From Hydrogenophilales bacterium (GTDB lineage: Bacteria > Pseudomonadota > Gammaproteobacteria > Burkholderiales > Thiobacteraceae), in NCBI GenBank assembly GCA_016235775.1, contig JACRIU010000047.1, positions 1-48,319 of the forward strand: 48,319 nt of DNA, in the 5' to 3' direction. Position 1 is the first letter of the stretch; the number at the start of each line of letters is the position of its first letter. Below, piece after piece: positions 35,891 through 45,217 of the stretch. Below the pieces are notes generated by a model, which worked only from the letters and a program-made list of their open reading frames with translations, ran no database searches and was not told the origin of the DNA. The position numbers and the translations under genes were made by a program.

Positions 35891-36652
35891 TCACGCGCCT
35901 TCCAACAGGCGGTGGGTGATTCCGGCCTCTTCCTCTTTGCTGAAGAAAAAAGGGTACAGGGATTTATCGCGAACGGCCGTTTTTTTTAAACCACCGAGTT
36001 TGGCGATCTGCTCGTCCACGTAGCTCACGTCCAGGCGAAGCAGGACGGATGGCGCATTCACGCGCGGACAAATTTTCTCTTCCCCCCACCTTTGAAACCC
36101 GAGCATTTTTTCATAAAACAGCACGTGTCGCGGGTTGACTTCGATGACCACGTCCGTGTAGCCGTGGATAATGCGGCCATAGATATAAGCGATGTGGAAT
36201 AGCGTGGCCAATATGTGTTTTGAACGCAGATTCTCGTCCACGGCCAGCTTGGTGAGTTCGCACACTTTGCGCCCGGCTTGGCGCAGGCGGCCAATTTCCT
36301 CGCCATACATCTCATCCGCCATGAGGCCGTCAGGGGAGTCCAAGCCGAGCGTCAGGGTGCCGATAATGTGCTTGTTGTGATAGGCGAGCAGGGTGATGCG
36401 ATTGGGGTGAGCCTGATCGACCACGTCACTTATCATGTATCCGCGCCATGAATACTTTTTCTGGACGAGCAGGCTTGCCGAATCGCGCCGGCCTTCGGTA
36501 TTGGCCAGGCGAATCTTGAATTCCTGCTGCTCCACCGCGAGTTCTTGTGTCGCTTGGCTCTCGGGCGGCTCCGTGCTCATCGGCCGCAGATGAGGCGGCC
36601 CAAAGCTAATGATGGTTCTCGCCCAGTCTTCCGGGGATGGGGGTTTCCGCAT
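35891..36652 (-). CDS. FeeM-like N-acyl amino acid synthase / PEP-CTERM-associated acyltransferase
   Basis: A 253-residue GNAT-fold acyltransferase. Family-like segments are LVQKKYSWRGYMIS, ITLLAYHNKHIIGTLTLGLDSPDGLMADEMY, RKVCELTKLAVDENLRSKHIL and TDVVIEVNPRHVLFYEKMLGFQRWG, which form the acyl-donor pocket. The family links acyl chains from acyl-carrier protein to amino acids or acts as an acyl-homoserine-lactone-synthase relative; the subgroup TIGR03694 co-occurs with exosortase loci (from memory). The start is ATG 36652, with ATG 36580 possible. It is cotranscribed with the ThiF-nitroreductase fusion downstream. Confidence 0.85.
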   Translation of the reverse strand: MRKPPSPEDWARTIISFGPPHLRPMSTEPPESQATQELAVEQQEFKIRLANTEGRRDSASLLVQKKYSWRGYMISDVVDQAHPNRITLLAYHNKHIIGTLTLGLDSPDGLMADEMYGEEIGRLRQAGRKVCELTKLAVDENLRSKHILATLFHIAYIYGRIIHGYTDVVIEVNPRHVLFYEKMLGFQRWGEEKICPRVNAPSVLLRLDVSYVDEQIAKLGGLKKTAVRDKSLYPFFFSKEEEAGITHRLLEGA

Positions 36653-36694
36653 AAATCACAGCGCCGTGGATAAGAAAAAATTATTTATGAAATT

Positions 36695-36700
36695 ATTATA
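36695..36700 (-). promoter_or_regulatory. Candidate -10 element before the N-acyl synthase
   Basis: A perfect TATAAT on the minus strand lies 42 bases before the start codon in an A/T-rich island within a GC-rich region; the -35 is weak. It would drive the acyltransferase-ThiF pair separately from the transporter genes upstream. Confidence 0.4.
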
Positions 36701-36774
36701 GTTTACTCCGCCCCCTGCGAAGGCAAAATACGGCGAGCAATCCGCCGCGAGCGGCGCGTACGCGGCAGCGGCGG

Positions 36775-39063
36775 TTAACGCGCTTTTTGCCGCCGCCGCG
36801 CCAGCGCCGCTCTGAGGGCTTTTTTGCTGCGCCGGTCTTGCCGTTTGTGCCATAACACGATCAGCGCCGGCAACAGCAATAATTCCAGTATTTGGCCGGA
36901 AAGCAGGCCGGTTGCGGCGAGCAAACCGAAATCCGCGGTCGGCTGAAACTTCGAGCCGAGGAGCAGCGCAAACTGGCTCACCAACACCAGCGATACCGCC
37001 AGCACCGCCCGGCCCGAGGCCTCGAAACTGCGCGCCAGCGCGAAAGTCGGGCTGGCGCCATGCTGTAAGCGATGTTGATATCCGTGAAACAGGTGAATCG
37101 TATCGTCCACGGTGATGCCCAGCACTACCCCGGCAATCAGGCTGGTGGCCATGTCGAGCGGGATGCCGCTCGCACCCATGATCACGAAAATAAAAAACAG
37201 CGGCGCCAAGTTGGGGATGAGGCAGATGACCGCGGCGGTGGGCGAGCGAAACAGTAGCATCAGTAAGAGGAATATTTGCGCGAAGGCCCAGCCGAAGCTT
37301 GTCACTTGGCCGATGACCAGCAAGTCCTGCTGGTCGGCGAACAATCGGCCATTACCGGAAATATCCGCTTTTAAGCCTGGAACCGGGTGTTCTTTCAAGT
37401 GCTCGCGGATGTTGTCGATTACTTGGCCGATCGCGCTGGCTCCATGCACGTTCAGGCTGAGCGTAATGCGCGTGCGTTGATACTCGCGATTGACGAGTTC
37501 CTCCAAGTCGCGCCCGTCATACACCAATAACAGTTGACTCAATAGTTTGTCGTTCTTGGGCAAAGCGCGGTATTGCGCATCTTCGCCGTGGAATGCCCAG
37601 TTCATTTCCTCGATCACATCCATCATCGAGACCGCGCGATCGACATGCGCTTGCGCCGCTACCCATTTCTGGAAAGTTTGCAAGGCGCGCAAGGTTTCGA
37701 CATGCTTTAAAGCATCGCGATCAGGGCCGTCGAACACGACTTCGATGTTGATTACGCCGGATAAGTTGTCTTCGACAAAATGGGTCGAACGGCTCAGCCA
37801 GTGATTGTCCGGGAAGAATTTAATCAAGTCGGTTTCGACTTCCACTTTGGCGACCAAGGGAATCGCCACGACGATTGCGAGGACGCAGGCCGCGACGGTT
37901 AATCCGGCATGGCGCATGGAGAAACGCACGAACTTGAAAGCGACTTTGCTGGTGCCGCGAAATCCGCGCTGCGGCCAGCGTCCCGTGTCCCATTTCACCA
38001 ACAGCGGCGGCACTAAATGGAATACCACCAGATAGACCAAGGCTGTCCCCGCCGCGCCCACCAGGCCGAATATTTGAATCGGCGGAATCGGGGTGAATAT
38101 CAGGCTGGCCATGCCGGCGCCGGTGGTCAGCACATTAAACAGCGCGGCCTTGTGTACATCGTGCAGCGCGCGGATAACGCGTTCCGGGCGCCGCAATTGC
38201 GCTTGGCGCGCGCGCATTAGCGCGGCGTACAAATGCAGCAAGGTCGCAATGGTATAGGCCGCCAGCAAGGGCGGCACCATCGCCATGACCAAGGTAAAAG
38301 GCTGGCCGATGGCGGCTAGAAAACCGAGTGTGGGGAGGACGACGGTTGCCATCGCTACCGCGCCAATGATGACCGGCGCCGGCCGGCCCACCACCCAAAC
38401 CAGCAGGGCCAGGCCAATCGCCATGGTGAGCGGAACCAGCACCGCGCTGTCGACCAGCATGGACAACAGACTGGCGCTATCCAGTGCGACTGTACCGGCA
38501 ACGGCTACCAAGCGCTTGTCCAGTCCGGCGGCGTTGACCGCCCGATACAGTTCGTGCTTGATCGCTTCTCGCTGCCTGCTTTCTTTCAGCAAGACCGGGC
38601 GCACCGCGATCGCCAGCGCCGAGCCATCCTGGGCAACCAGCAAACCCGGCGCGAAGCGGTCGCTTAAGACGCGCGCGCGGCGCGATTCCGGCGTGGTTTG
38701 CGCCAGCGTTTTGGGGTCGATCAGCGTTTCCACCGCGAAGCCGTCTTCGGTCGCGGCGATATGATCGGCGTTGGTGACGGTGAACACCCGATCGATTAAC
38801 TTGTGTTGTTGGAGTTGTTTGCTAACGCGGTCGAGCGCCGTCAGAAATTCGGTGGAAAACAAATCCGGCCCGGCAAACACGCCGATCAGCATTTCGTCGT
38901 TCGGGAATTCCTTGCGGATGCTTTGCTCCATCAGCACCGCGGGAGAATCTGCGGGAAAATAGAGCTCAGGCGCGTTATTGAAGTGAATGTAGCGAACGAC
39001 CAGTACGATCGAGACCAAATTGATGGCCACGATAAGCGCTACCGTGAGCCGCCACGGCAGCAT
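36775..39063 (-). CDS. MMPL/RND-family transporter (HAE3-like)
   Basis: A 762-residue inner-membrane RND protein with the usual doubled plan: helix 1 (LTVALIVAINLVSIVLVV), a periplasmic loop (about residues 25-200), five helices (VPLTMAIGLALLVWVVG to YLVVFHLVPPLL), helix 7 (AGLTVAACVLAIVVAIPLV), a second loop, and helices 8-12 (QIFLLLMLLFRSPTAAVICL, LIAGVVLGITVDDTIHLFHG). The GxxxDD-type motif GITVDDTIHLFHGYQ is the conserved proton-relay region. HAE3/MmpL relatives move lipids such as hopanoids. ATG 39063 is favoured; GTG 39090 overlaps the preceding gene. It is cotranscribed with the barrel and LolA-like genes, suggesting lipid transfer to the outer membrane. Confidence 0.9.
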   Translation of the reverse strand: MLPWRLTVALIVAINLVSIVLVVRYIHFNNAPELYFPADSPAVLMEQSIRKEFPNDEMLIGVFAGPDLFSTEFLTALDRVSKQLQQHKLIDRVFTVTNADHIAATEDGFAVETLIDPKTLAQTTPESRRARVLSDRFAPGLLVAQDGSALAIAVRPVLLKESRQREAIKHELYRAVNAAGLDKRLVAVAGTVALDSASLLSMLVDSAVLVPLTMAIGLALLVWVVGRPAPVIIGAVAMATVVLPTLGFLAAIGQPFTLVMAMVPPLLAAYTIATLLHLYAALMRARQAQLRRPERVIRALHDVHKAALFNVLTTGAGMASLIFTPIPPIQIFGLVGAAGTALVYLVVFHLVPPLLVKWDTGRWPQRGFRGTSKVAFKFVRFSMRHAGLTVAACVLAIVVAIPLVAKVEVETDLIKFFPDNHWLSRSTHFVEDNLSGVINIEVVFDGPDRDALKHVETLRALQTFQKWVAAQAHVDRAVSMMDVIEEMNWAFHGEDAQYRALPKNDKLLSQLLLVYDGRDLEELVNREYQRTRITLSLNVHGASAIGQVIDNIREHLKEHPVPGLKADISGNGRLFADQQDLLVIGQVTSFGWAFAQIFLLLMLLFRSPTAAVICLIPNLAPLFFIFVIMGASGIPLDMATSLIAGVVLGITVDDTIHLFHGYQHRLQHGASPTFALARSFEASGRAVLAVSLVLVSQFALLLGSKFQPTADFGLLAATGLLSGQILELLLLPALIVLWHKRQDRRSKKALRAALARRRQKAR

Positions 39064-39071
39064 GCGCCATC

Positions 39072-40463
39072 TCAGTAGCGGACTTGCCACCCGAGCGTAA
39101 TCAAGTCGTAGTCACGATGAAAGCCGCCGAGGGCTTGGCTTTCGCCGCTGAAAAAATGCGCCGTAAGGTAAATTTCATGTGCATCGAAGCCCAAATAAGT
39201 GAGCCGCGGGCTCACGTAAGTGTCGCGGTGATTAATGCCCGAAACAAAGCGCAAATTCGCCTTCCAGCGGCCTTGGCCAAAGGGATGTTCGATCTCGCCG
39301 GTGAGGGCGTAAACATTTTTCCACTCCTGCAATAGTTCTTTGGTGTGCAACTGGTGCGCGGCCAATTGCAGCGTTGCGCGCGTTTCCTTATCGCCGGGGA
39401 AGAACTCCACGCCGGCGACCAAGTCATGCGAAGAGGGCGTGATATAGCGCAAATCCTGGGTGGTGGCCGGCGTGTCCGCAGTATAGGCGCCTTCGAAGCG
39501 CCAGGTCGCGCCAATCGCTTGAAACTCCAATTCCGCGCCCCCCACCGTGCTCATCGGGTGAATCGCGGTGAAGGTGGGCCCGGTCACGCTCGCCAAGGCG
39601 GCGGCCGGGGTTGCCCCCGCCAGCAGCGGCGCGCGCAAATCGGGATTGATGCGGTAATACGGCGCGGATTGGCGCACCCGCTGCAAGCTTAGGCCCCAGT
39701 CGAACGCGCCCTGGGTGCGGGTTAAACGAATGCCGCCGCCGCCCGCGCCATGCTTGTCCTCGGCGAAGCCGCCGTTTTGCAAGAAGTAGCGCGTGGCCGC
39801 GGTGTCGAGCACGCCCACGGCCAAGCCGCGCCGCCGGTCGATTGGATGCCATGCGCTTTCCCAGGGCGGCAGTTCCGCAGGCTGGAATGATGGCGCCCAC
39901 ACCGCGTCCAATTTCAGGTCATCGAAGAATTGTTCCAGCCGCAGGGCGGGCACGGCGCGGCGCCGGTTGGACAGGGGGTCCAAGATGAAGCGGTTAAGGT
40001 CGGCGCGGCTTAGGCGGTCGACCGGCTGAATTTCGTCGGTGCGCCCCCAAGCAATATTCTGCGTGCCGAGCGTGAAGCGCGTGCCCTCTCCGCGCCAGCG
40101 GAGGAAGTTTTCAGTGTAGTCGGCGCGCATTCGGTCAAAATCCGGCGTGCCGGTTTGCCAATAGCCATCGAAGCGCGCGCCGAGCTGGAATTCCCATTGC
40201 CGGCTGGGCTGCCAATTCATGCTGACGGCGGCATGCAGATAGTTATTGGAGTCCGGCGCAGCGTCGTCGAGGAACGCTCCCGTTTCCGCTTGAATTTTAT
40301 CGACCTTGAAGGTCACGCCTTTGGCGGCGGATGACTTGCTCTTGCGTTTGCTGGATTTAGCCGCGGGCGCATCGTCCAACTCATCGCTTGCGGCAAAGCT
40401 GGCGTTGGACAGCGCAAACAGCGCGGCGGTGAGTAAGGCGGCAAACTTCAGATGTGCGTGCAT
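39072..40463 (-). CDS. Outer-membrane beta-barrel protein (DUF1302-like)
   Basis: A 463-residue exported protein. The signal peptide (HLKFAALLTAALFALSNASFA) is followed by a Lys/Ser-rich spacer and an Arg/Trp/Tyr-rich strand pattern ending in an aromatic residue (LITLGWQVRY), typical of an outer-membrane barrel. Segments such as WRGEGTRFTLGTQNIAWGRTDEIQPVDRLS resemble DUF1302-type porin-like proteins that partner MMPL transporters. ATG 40463 is chosen because GAGGAAACCC precedes it; ATG 40475 is possible. It may be the outer-membrane receiver or channel of the neighbouring system. Confidence 0.8.
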   Translation of the reverse strand: MHAHLKFAALLTAALFALSNASFAASDELDDAPAAKSSKRKSKSSAAKGVTFKVDKIQAETGAFLDDAAPDSNNYLHAAVSMNWQPSRQWEFQLGARFDGYWQTGTPDFDRMRADYTENFLRWRGEGTRFTLGTQNIAWGRTDEIQPVDRLSRADLNRFILDPLSNRRRAVPALRLEQFFDDLKLDAVWAPSFQPAELPPWESAWHPIDRRRGLAVGVLDTAATRYFLQNGGFAEDKHGAGGGGIRLTRTQGAFDWGLSLQRVRQSAPYYRINPDLRAPLLAGATPAAALASVTGPTFTAIHPMSTVGGAELEFQAIGATWRFEGAYTADTPATTQDLRYITPSSHDLVAGVEFFPGDKETRATLQLAAHQLHTKELLQEWKNVYALTGEIEHPFGQGRWKANLRFVSGINHRDTYVSPRLTYLGFDAHEIYLTAHFFSGESQALGGFHRDYDLITLGWQVRY

Positions 40464-40488
40464 GGGTTTCCTCATTCTCCTGTCGGCT

Positions 40489-41316
40489 TCACGGCCGGTA
40501 TTCTTCCTCGACACCTTCATCTTCCAAGGCCTGGGTGGTGAATAATTGCGCCGGCAGGCGCCGGTCGAAAATGATTTTGTCTATGGTCAGACGGGTTTGG
40601 TTGCCACTCGCCAGATCGGCTACCGTGCTGTCGAGCACGGTCCAATAGCCTTGTATCTTCCCGGTTTTCTTTACTTGCATGCGCTTGCTCGGTTCCTGCA
40701 GATTTTTTTCGTAGAAATCGACTTGCAGGGGCAGCAAGGTCGTCGGATCGACCCAGCTTACACGCTTCAAATACACGGAACTTCCTGCATCAATAGGCGT
40801 GCTTTCGAGCACTTCGCACACCACGCCATTTAAGGTCTCACGGCGGAGGATGCGATGCTGATCCTGGGCGGGTTTGCGGTCGCGCAGGTCTTCGTAGTAA
40901 TACTCCGAGTTCACGAAGCGTCCGCCTTTGCGCGAGGCGCTGATGCGGCGCACCCGATCCATGGCTGGCAGATAAATCCATTGATCGGTGTCCGCGTTGG
41001 GGTGGTCCAAGGTAAGCAAACCCGTACCGCTAATGTCTGCCGGTTCGGTGAATCGGGTTAAGACGGCTATTTCCCCCGCTTTGCGTTTCAAGCGGTAGCT
41101 GACCAGCCGTCGCACGCGCGGGCTACGCCCCGCCTCGGTTAAAGTCATAGTCGTAAGCGCGGTGGAGTCACGGCCATCCGGCCGGTCGTATACGCGTTGC
41201 GCGAGCTGCGCGCCGCCGTCATCCGCCAGCGTCTGGCCCGCGAAGCTCAGCGCGACCACCCCCGCCAGCAAGGCTCGGGTAAGCCTGGATTCCCACGTAA
41301 TAGATATAAGTTTCAT
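40489..41316 (-). CDS. LolA-like periplasmic protein (outer membrane lipoprotein-sorting type)
   Basis: A 275-residue exported protein. The signal peptide (LTRALLAGVVALSFAGQTLA) is followed by a LolA/LolB-like open barrel: RDSTALTTMTLTEAGRSPRVRRLVSY, TRFTEPADISGTGLLTLDHP, DQWIYLPAMDRVRRI and LPLQVDFYEKN. It corresponds to the LolA_like/TP_0789 type (COG2834) often encoded beside MMPL pumps. It is likely to carry a hydrophobic cargo across the periplasm between the RND protein and the barrel (inference). First gene of the operon; an operator-like palindrome lies about 70 bp upstream (41387-41399). Confidence 0.87.
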   Translation of the reverse strand: MKLISITWESRLTRALLAGVVALSFAGQTLADDGGAQLAQRVYDRPDGRDSTALTTMTLTEAGRSPRVRRLVSYRLKRKAGEIAVLTRFTEPADISGTGLLTLDHPNADTDQWIYLPAMDRVRRISASRKGGRFVNSEYYYEDLRDRKPAQDQHRILRRETLNGVVCEVLESTPIDAGSSVYLKRVSWVDPTTLLPLQVDFYEKNLQEPSKRMQVKKTGKIQGYWTVLDSTVADLASGNQTRLTIDKIIFDRRLPAQLFTTQALEDEGVEEEYRP

Positions 41317-41386
41317 TTAAATAGATACCTGCCACGACCTCTTGCGCTTGGTTTCTGCGCCAACCAATCACAATTATTTCAGAGCG

Positions 41387-41399
41387 TTACAATGTGTAA
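41387..41399. promoter_or_regulatory. Operator-like palindrome upstream of the LolA-like gene
   Basis: TTACA-ATG-TGTAA is a perfect 5-bp inverted repeat with a 3-bp spacer in an A/T-rich patch 70-83 bp before the LolA-like start. It looks like a binding site for a dimeric regulator, but no regulator gene is adjacent. Confidence 0.4.
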
Positions 41400-41540
41400 T
41401 TGAAGTAAACTATAGACTAATTCGGGTGGTTTGCCGAGAGGTTTATGGCAAATAAATCGTGCCGAACGCGAGCCCGTCAAGAAATTTGGCGCTACGCGCT
41501 GCTATTAATTGCAGGCTTGCGCATTAATGCGGTAGAAACT

Positions 41541-41750
41541 ATTCGACCCCGAACGGCGAGCCTGGGTGTGCGGTCGTTATGCGCCGGCGTTCAACCATCG
41601 CGCCGCATCCAGCGCGAAGCAGGACAAGATGCCATCCGCCCCCGCGCTTGAACGCCAACAGCGATTCCAACACACAGGCTTGCTCATTCAACCGGCAACC
41701 AGCCGTTTGCGCGACCGCTTTGAGCATGGCATGTTCGCGCATAGGTCTAG
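41541..41750 (-). pseudogene. Decayed duplicate of the pilZ/hemB 3' ends
   Basis: Read on the minus strand, [28 protein letters not shown] is a clear copy of the HemB C-terminus ([26 protein letters not shown]), ending in frameshifted sequence. The match continues past the hemB stop into GAACGGCGAGCC, which equals the end of the pilZ gene on the plus strand. The same join is found intact at 42552-42715, a shift of about 985 bp. This is a remnant of a tandem duplication of the segment containing the pilZ-like gene. Its frames are disrupted and it should not be functional. The rest of 41317-41540 shows no recognisable gene. Confidence 0.85.
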
Positions 41751-41774
41751 CGGTAGGAAGCTATTTTAGGGACA

Positions 41775-43573
<1,799 letters not shown>

Positions 43574-43659
43574 CTACATTATACCTTTCCGGTTGCGTGG
43601 CATGCCCCAGATCAACCATGCCTGAAATGAAAGCCCCGCAAAAATTTTGCTTAAATCCT

Positions 43660-43687
43660 GGAACTTAACAAAAACCTGCCTATCATA
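43660..43687 (+). promoter_or_regulatory. Sigma-E (RpoE/AlgU)-like promoter before the small RNA candidate
   Basis: GGAACTT (43660-43666) and TCATA (43683-43687) are 16 bp apart, the spacing of extracytoplasmic stress sigma promoters (consensus GGAACTT-N16-TCTGA/TCAAA). A start about 6-7 bases later falls at 43693-43694, where the first hairpin begins. No good sigma-70 -35 fits the same -10. Confidence 0.6.
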
Positions 43688-43693
43688 GGTAGC

Positions 43694-43799
43694 AGACGGT
43701 AGCGATACCGTCTCCCGCTTCTCCTCCCTGAGCGGGGCCTTAATCCCCATTAAGGCGTTCCACCCCCGGTTTTTGTTCCCCTTTAACCGGGGGTTTTTT
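43694..43799 (+). ncRNA. Putative trans-acting small RNA, four hairpins with C-rich loops
   Basis: Four stems abut with few gaps: AGACGGTA/TACCGTCT with a GCGA tetraloop (43694-43713); CCCGCT/AGCGGG with loop TCTCCTCCCTG (43714-43736); GCCTTAAT/ATTAAGGC with loop CCCC (43737-43756); and ACCCCCGGTT/AACCGGGGGT (43762-43794) followed by six Ts, an intrinsic terminator. The loop CUCCUCCC is complementary to Shine-Dalgarno sequences, as in other sRNA seeds. It lies between hemB and engB; in gammaproteobacteria Spot 42 and the sigma-22-dependent ErsA also lie beside engB. I cannot assign it to a named family. No ORF is present. Confidence 0.75.
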
Positions 43800-43817
43800 A
43801 TTGTCCGCCCGAAGCGC

Positions 43818-44408
43818 TCAAGCAGCGTTTAGCCAGCCATTGATAATCGCTTCAGCCTCATCCGCCCCAACCTTTTTCAAGCTTGAAAACAGTTGCACGC
43901 TGCATTGCGGGTAGGCTTCCTGCAAAGCCGTGCGCACCTCGCGCAAGGCCGCGCCCGCCTGGCTTTTCGACAACTTATCTGCCTTGGTCAGCAAAATATG
44001 GATCGGCCGCCCGGTTGGGCCAAACCAACTCAGCATTTGTCGGTCGAGCGGGGTTAATGGATGGCGTATATCCATAATCAGCACCAGCCCCGCAAGCTCG
44101 GCGCGCGTTTCTAAGTATTGCGCTAAAACCGCCTGCCAGTGTTTACGCACCGATTCCGGCACCTCGGCATAGCCGTAACCGGGCAAATCCACCAAATAAT
44201 TACCATCGCTGATGCGAAAGAAATTGAGCAATTGCGTGCGCCCCGGCGTCTTGCTGACAAAAGCCAGCTTGCGTCCGGCGAGCGTATTAATTGCGCTGGA
44301 TTTGCCGGCATTCGAGCGCCCGGCGAAGGCGATTTCACGCGCGGTCACGGGCAAGGTCACGAGGTCGTGTACCGAGACCTCGAATTCAAGCTGGCTAAAT
44401 AACGACAT
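43818..44408 (-). CDS. engB: Ribosome-biogenesis GTPase EngB (YihA/YsxC)
   Basis: A 196-residue GTPase needed for 50S subunit assembly. G1 is GRSNAGKSS (residues 30-38), G2 TPGRTQ, G3 DLPGYGYA, G4 TKADKL and G5 SSLKK. Length and order are normal. It is divergent from cytochrome c4. Its 3' end faces the small RNA candidate, whose terminator T-run lies just 18 bp beyond the engB stop on the plus strand. Confidence 0.97.
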   Translation of the reverse strand: MSLFSQLEFEVSVHDLVTLPVTAREIAFAGRSNAGKSSAINTLAGRKLAFVSKTPGRTQLLNFFRISDGNYLVDLPGYGYAEVPESVRKHWQAVLAQYLETRAELAGLVLIMDIRHPLTPLDRQMLSWFGPTGRPIHILLTKADKLSKSQAGAALREVRTALQEAYPQCSVQLFSSLKKVGADEAEAIINGWLNAA

Positions 44409-44425
44409 GGGAATCCATTTTGCGC

Positions 44426-44455
44426 TTGGCGAGAGAGGGAATAGTTAGGTAGAAT
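44426..44455 (+). promoter_or_regulatory. Candidate sigma-70 promoter of the cytochrome c4 gene
   Basis: TTGGCG and TAGAAT are spaced 18 bp apart on the plus strand, about 78 bp before the cytochrome start. A leader hairpin (CCCAAGGC/GCCTTTGGG, one bulge) follows near 44485-44510. Confidence 0.4.
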
Positions 44456-44533
44456 AAGGGTTTACTAATTTTCACTGACCCCCCCAAGGCACCAATAAAG
44501 CCTTTGGGACAAGAACAGCTTAAGGAGCTTTCC

Positions 44534-45169
44534 ATGAAACAGATTTTGGCGTTGGTTCTGCTTGCAGGCGCCACCGTAACCTTGCATGCCGAAACCGCTC
44601 CTGCAAAAGGTGACGCAGCCAAGGCGCAAACCATCGCAAATCAGGTGTGCGCCGGATGCCATGCCGCCGACGGCAACAGCGCGGTCCCCGCGAACCCCAA
44701 GCTGGCCGGGCAGCCCGCGGAGTATATCACCAAGCAATTGAAGAACTTTAAAGACGCGGCGAAAGAGCCGAACAAGGAAGGCGCGCGCAAAAGCGCCGTG
44801 ATGGGCGCCATGACAGCCACGCTGAGCGATCAGGACATGCTCAATATCGGTGTTTATTATTCCGAAAAGACCATCAAACCTGGCAGCGCAAAAATGCCCT
44901 ACGACGCGGGTAAAAAGGTTTATCAAGGCGGCAACTCGGGCACGGGCGTACCAGCTTGTGCCGCTTGCCATGGCCCGACCGGCGCCGGCATCCCGTCGCA
45001 GTTTCCGCGCTTGGGTGGCCAGCATGCAGATTACATCCTGGCGCAGTTGAAAGCCTTCCGCTCTGGCGATCGCGTGAATGACGCAGGAAAAATGATGCGC
45101 ACCATCGCCAACAAAATGTCCGATCAGGAAATGCAGGCGGTAGCGAATTACGTGTCCGGCCTGAAGTAA
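44534..45169 (+). CDS. Cytochrome c4 (diheme, periplasmic)
   Basis: A 211-residue exported diheme cytochrome that passes electrons to terminal oxidases or nitrite/nitric oxide reductases. The ATG at 44534 is set by AAGGAG 6 bases upstream and by the signal peptide MKQILALVLLAGATVTLHAE. Two heme sites, CAGCH (Cys39-Cys42-His43) and CAACH (Cys142-Cys145-His146), lie in two similar halves, each with a distal Met (MGAMTATLSD; MMRTIANKMSD). A paired CAGCH/CAACH arrangement of this length is typical of cytochrome c4. Confidence 0.95.
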   Translation: MKQILALVLLAGATVTLHAETAPAKGDAAKAQTIANQVCAGCHAADGNSAVPANPKLAGQPAEYITKQLKNFKDAAKEPNKEGARKSAVMGAMTATLSDQDMLNIGVYYSEKTIKPGSAKMPYDAGKKVYQGGNSGTGVPACAACHGPTGAGIPSQFPRLGGQHADYILAQLKAFRSGDRVNDAGKMMRTIANKMSDQEMQAVANYVSGLK

Positions 45170-45187
45170 GCCAAAATACAGTAGGCG

Positions 45188-45217
45188 AAAAAAGGGAGGC
45201 ATCGCGCCTCCCTTTTT
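45188..45217. terminator. Bidirectional terminator between cytochrome c4 and hemL
   Basis: GGGAGGC (45194-45200), loop ATCGC and GCCTCCC (45206-45212) form a 7-bp stem with T-runs on both sides (six As upstream, five Ts downstream). It serves both converging genes. Confidence 0.9.

Noticed and set aside
41445-41651. 68-codon plus-strand frame in the hemB/pilZ remnant region
   Set aside because: It runs through decayed duplicate sequence in a different frame from either parent and resembles no protein.
43694-43799. CsrA/RsmA-sponge RNA read from the minus strand (GGAGG loop)
   Set aside because: On the minus strand one loop has GGAGGA, but there is no promoter or T-run in that direction, whereas the plus strand has both.
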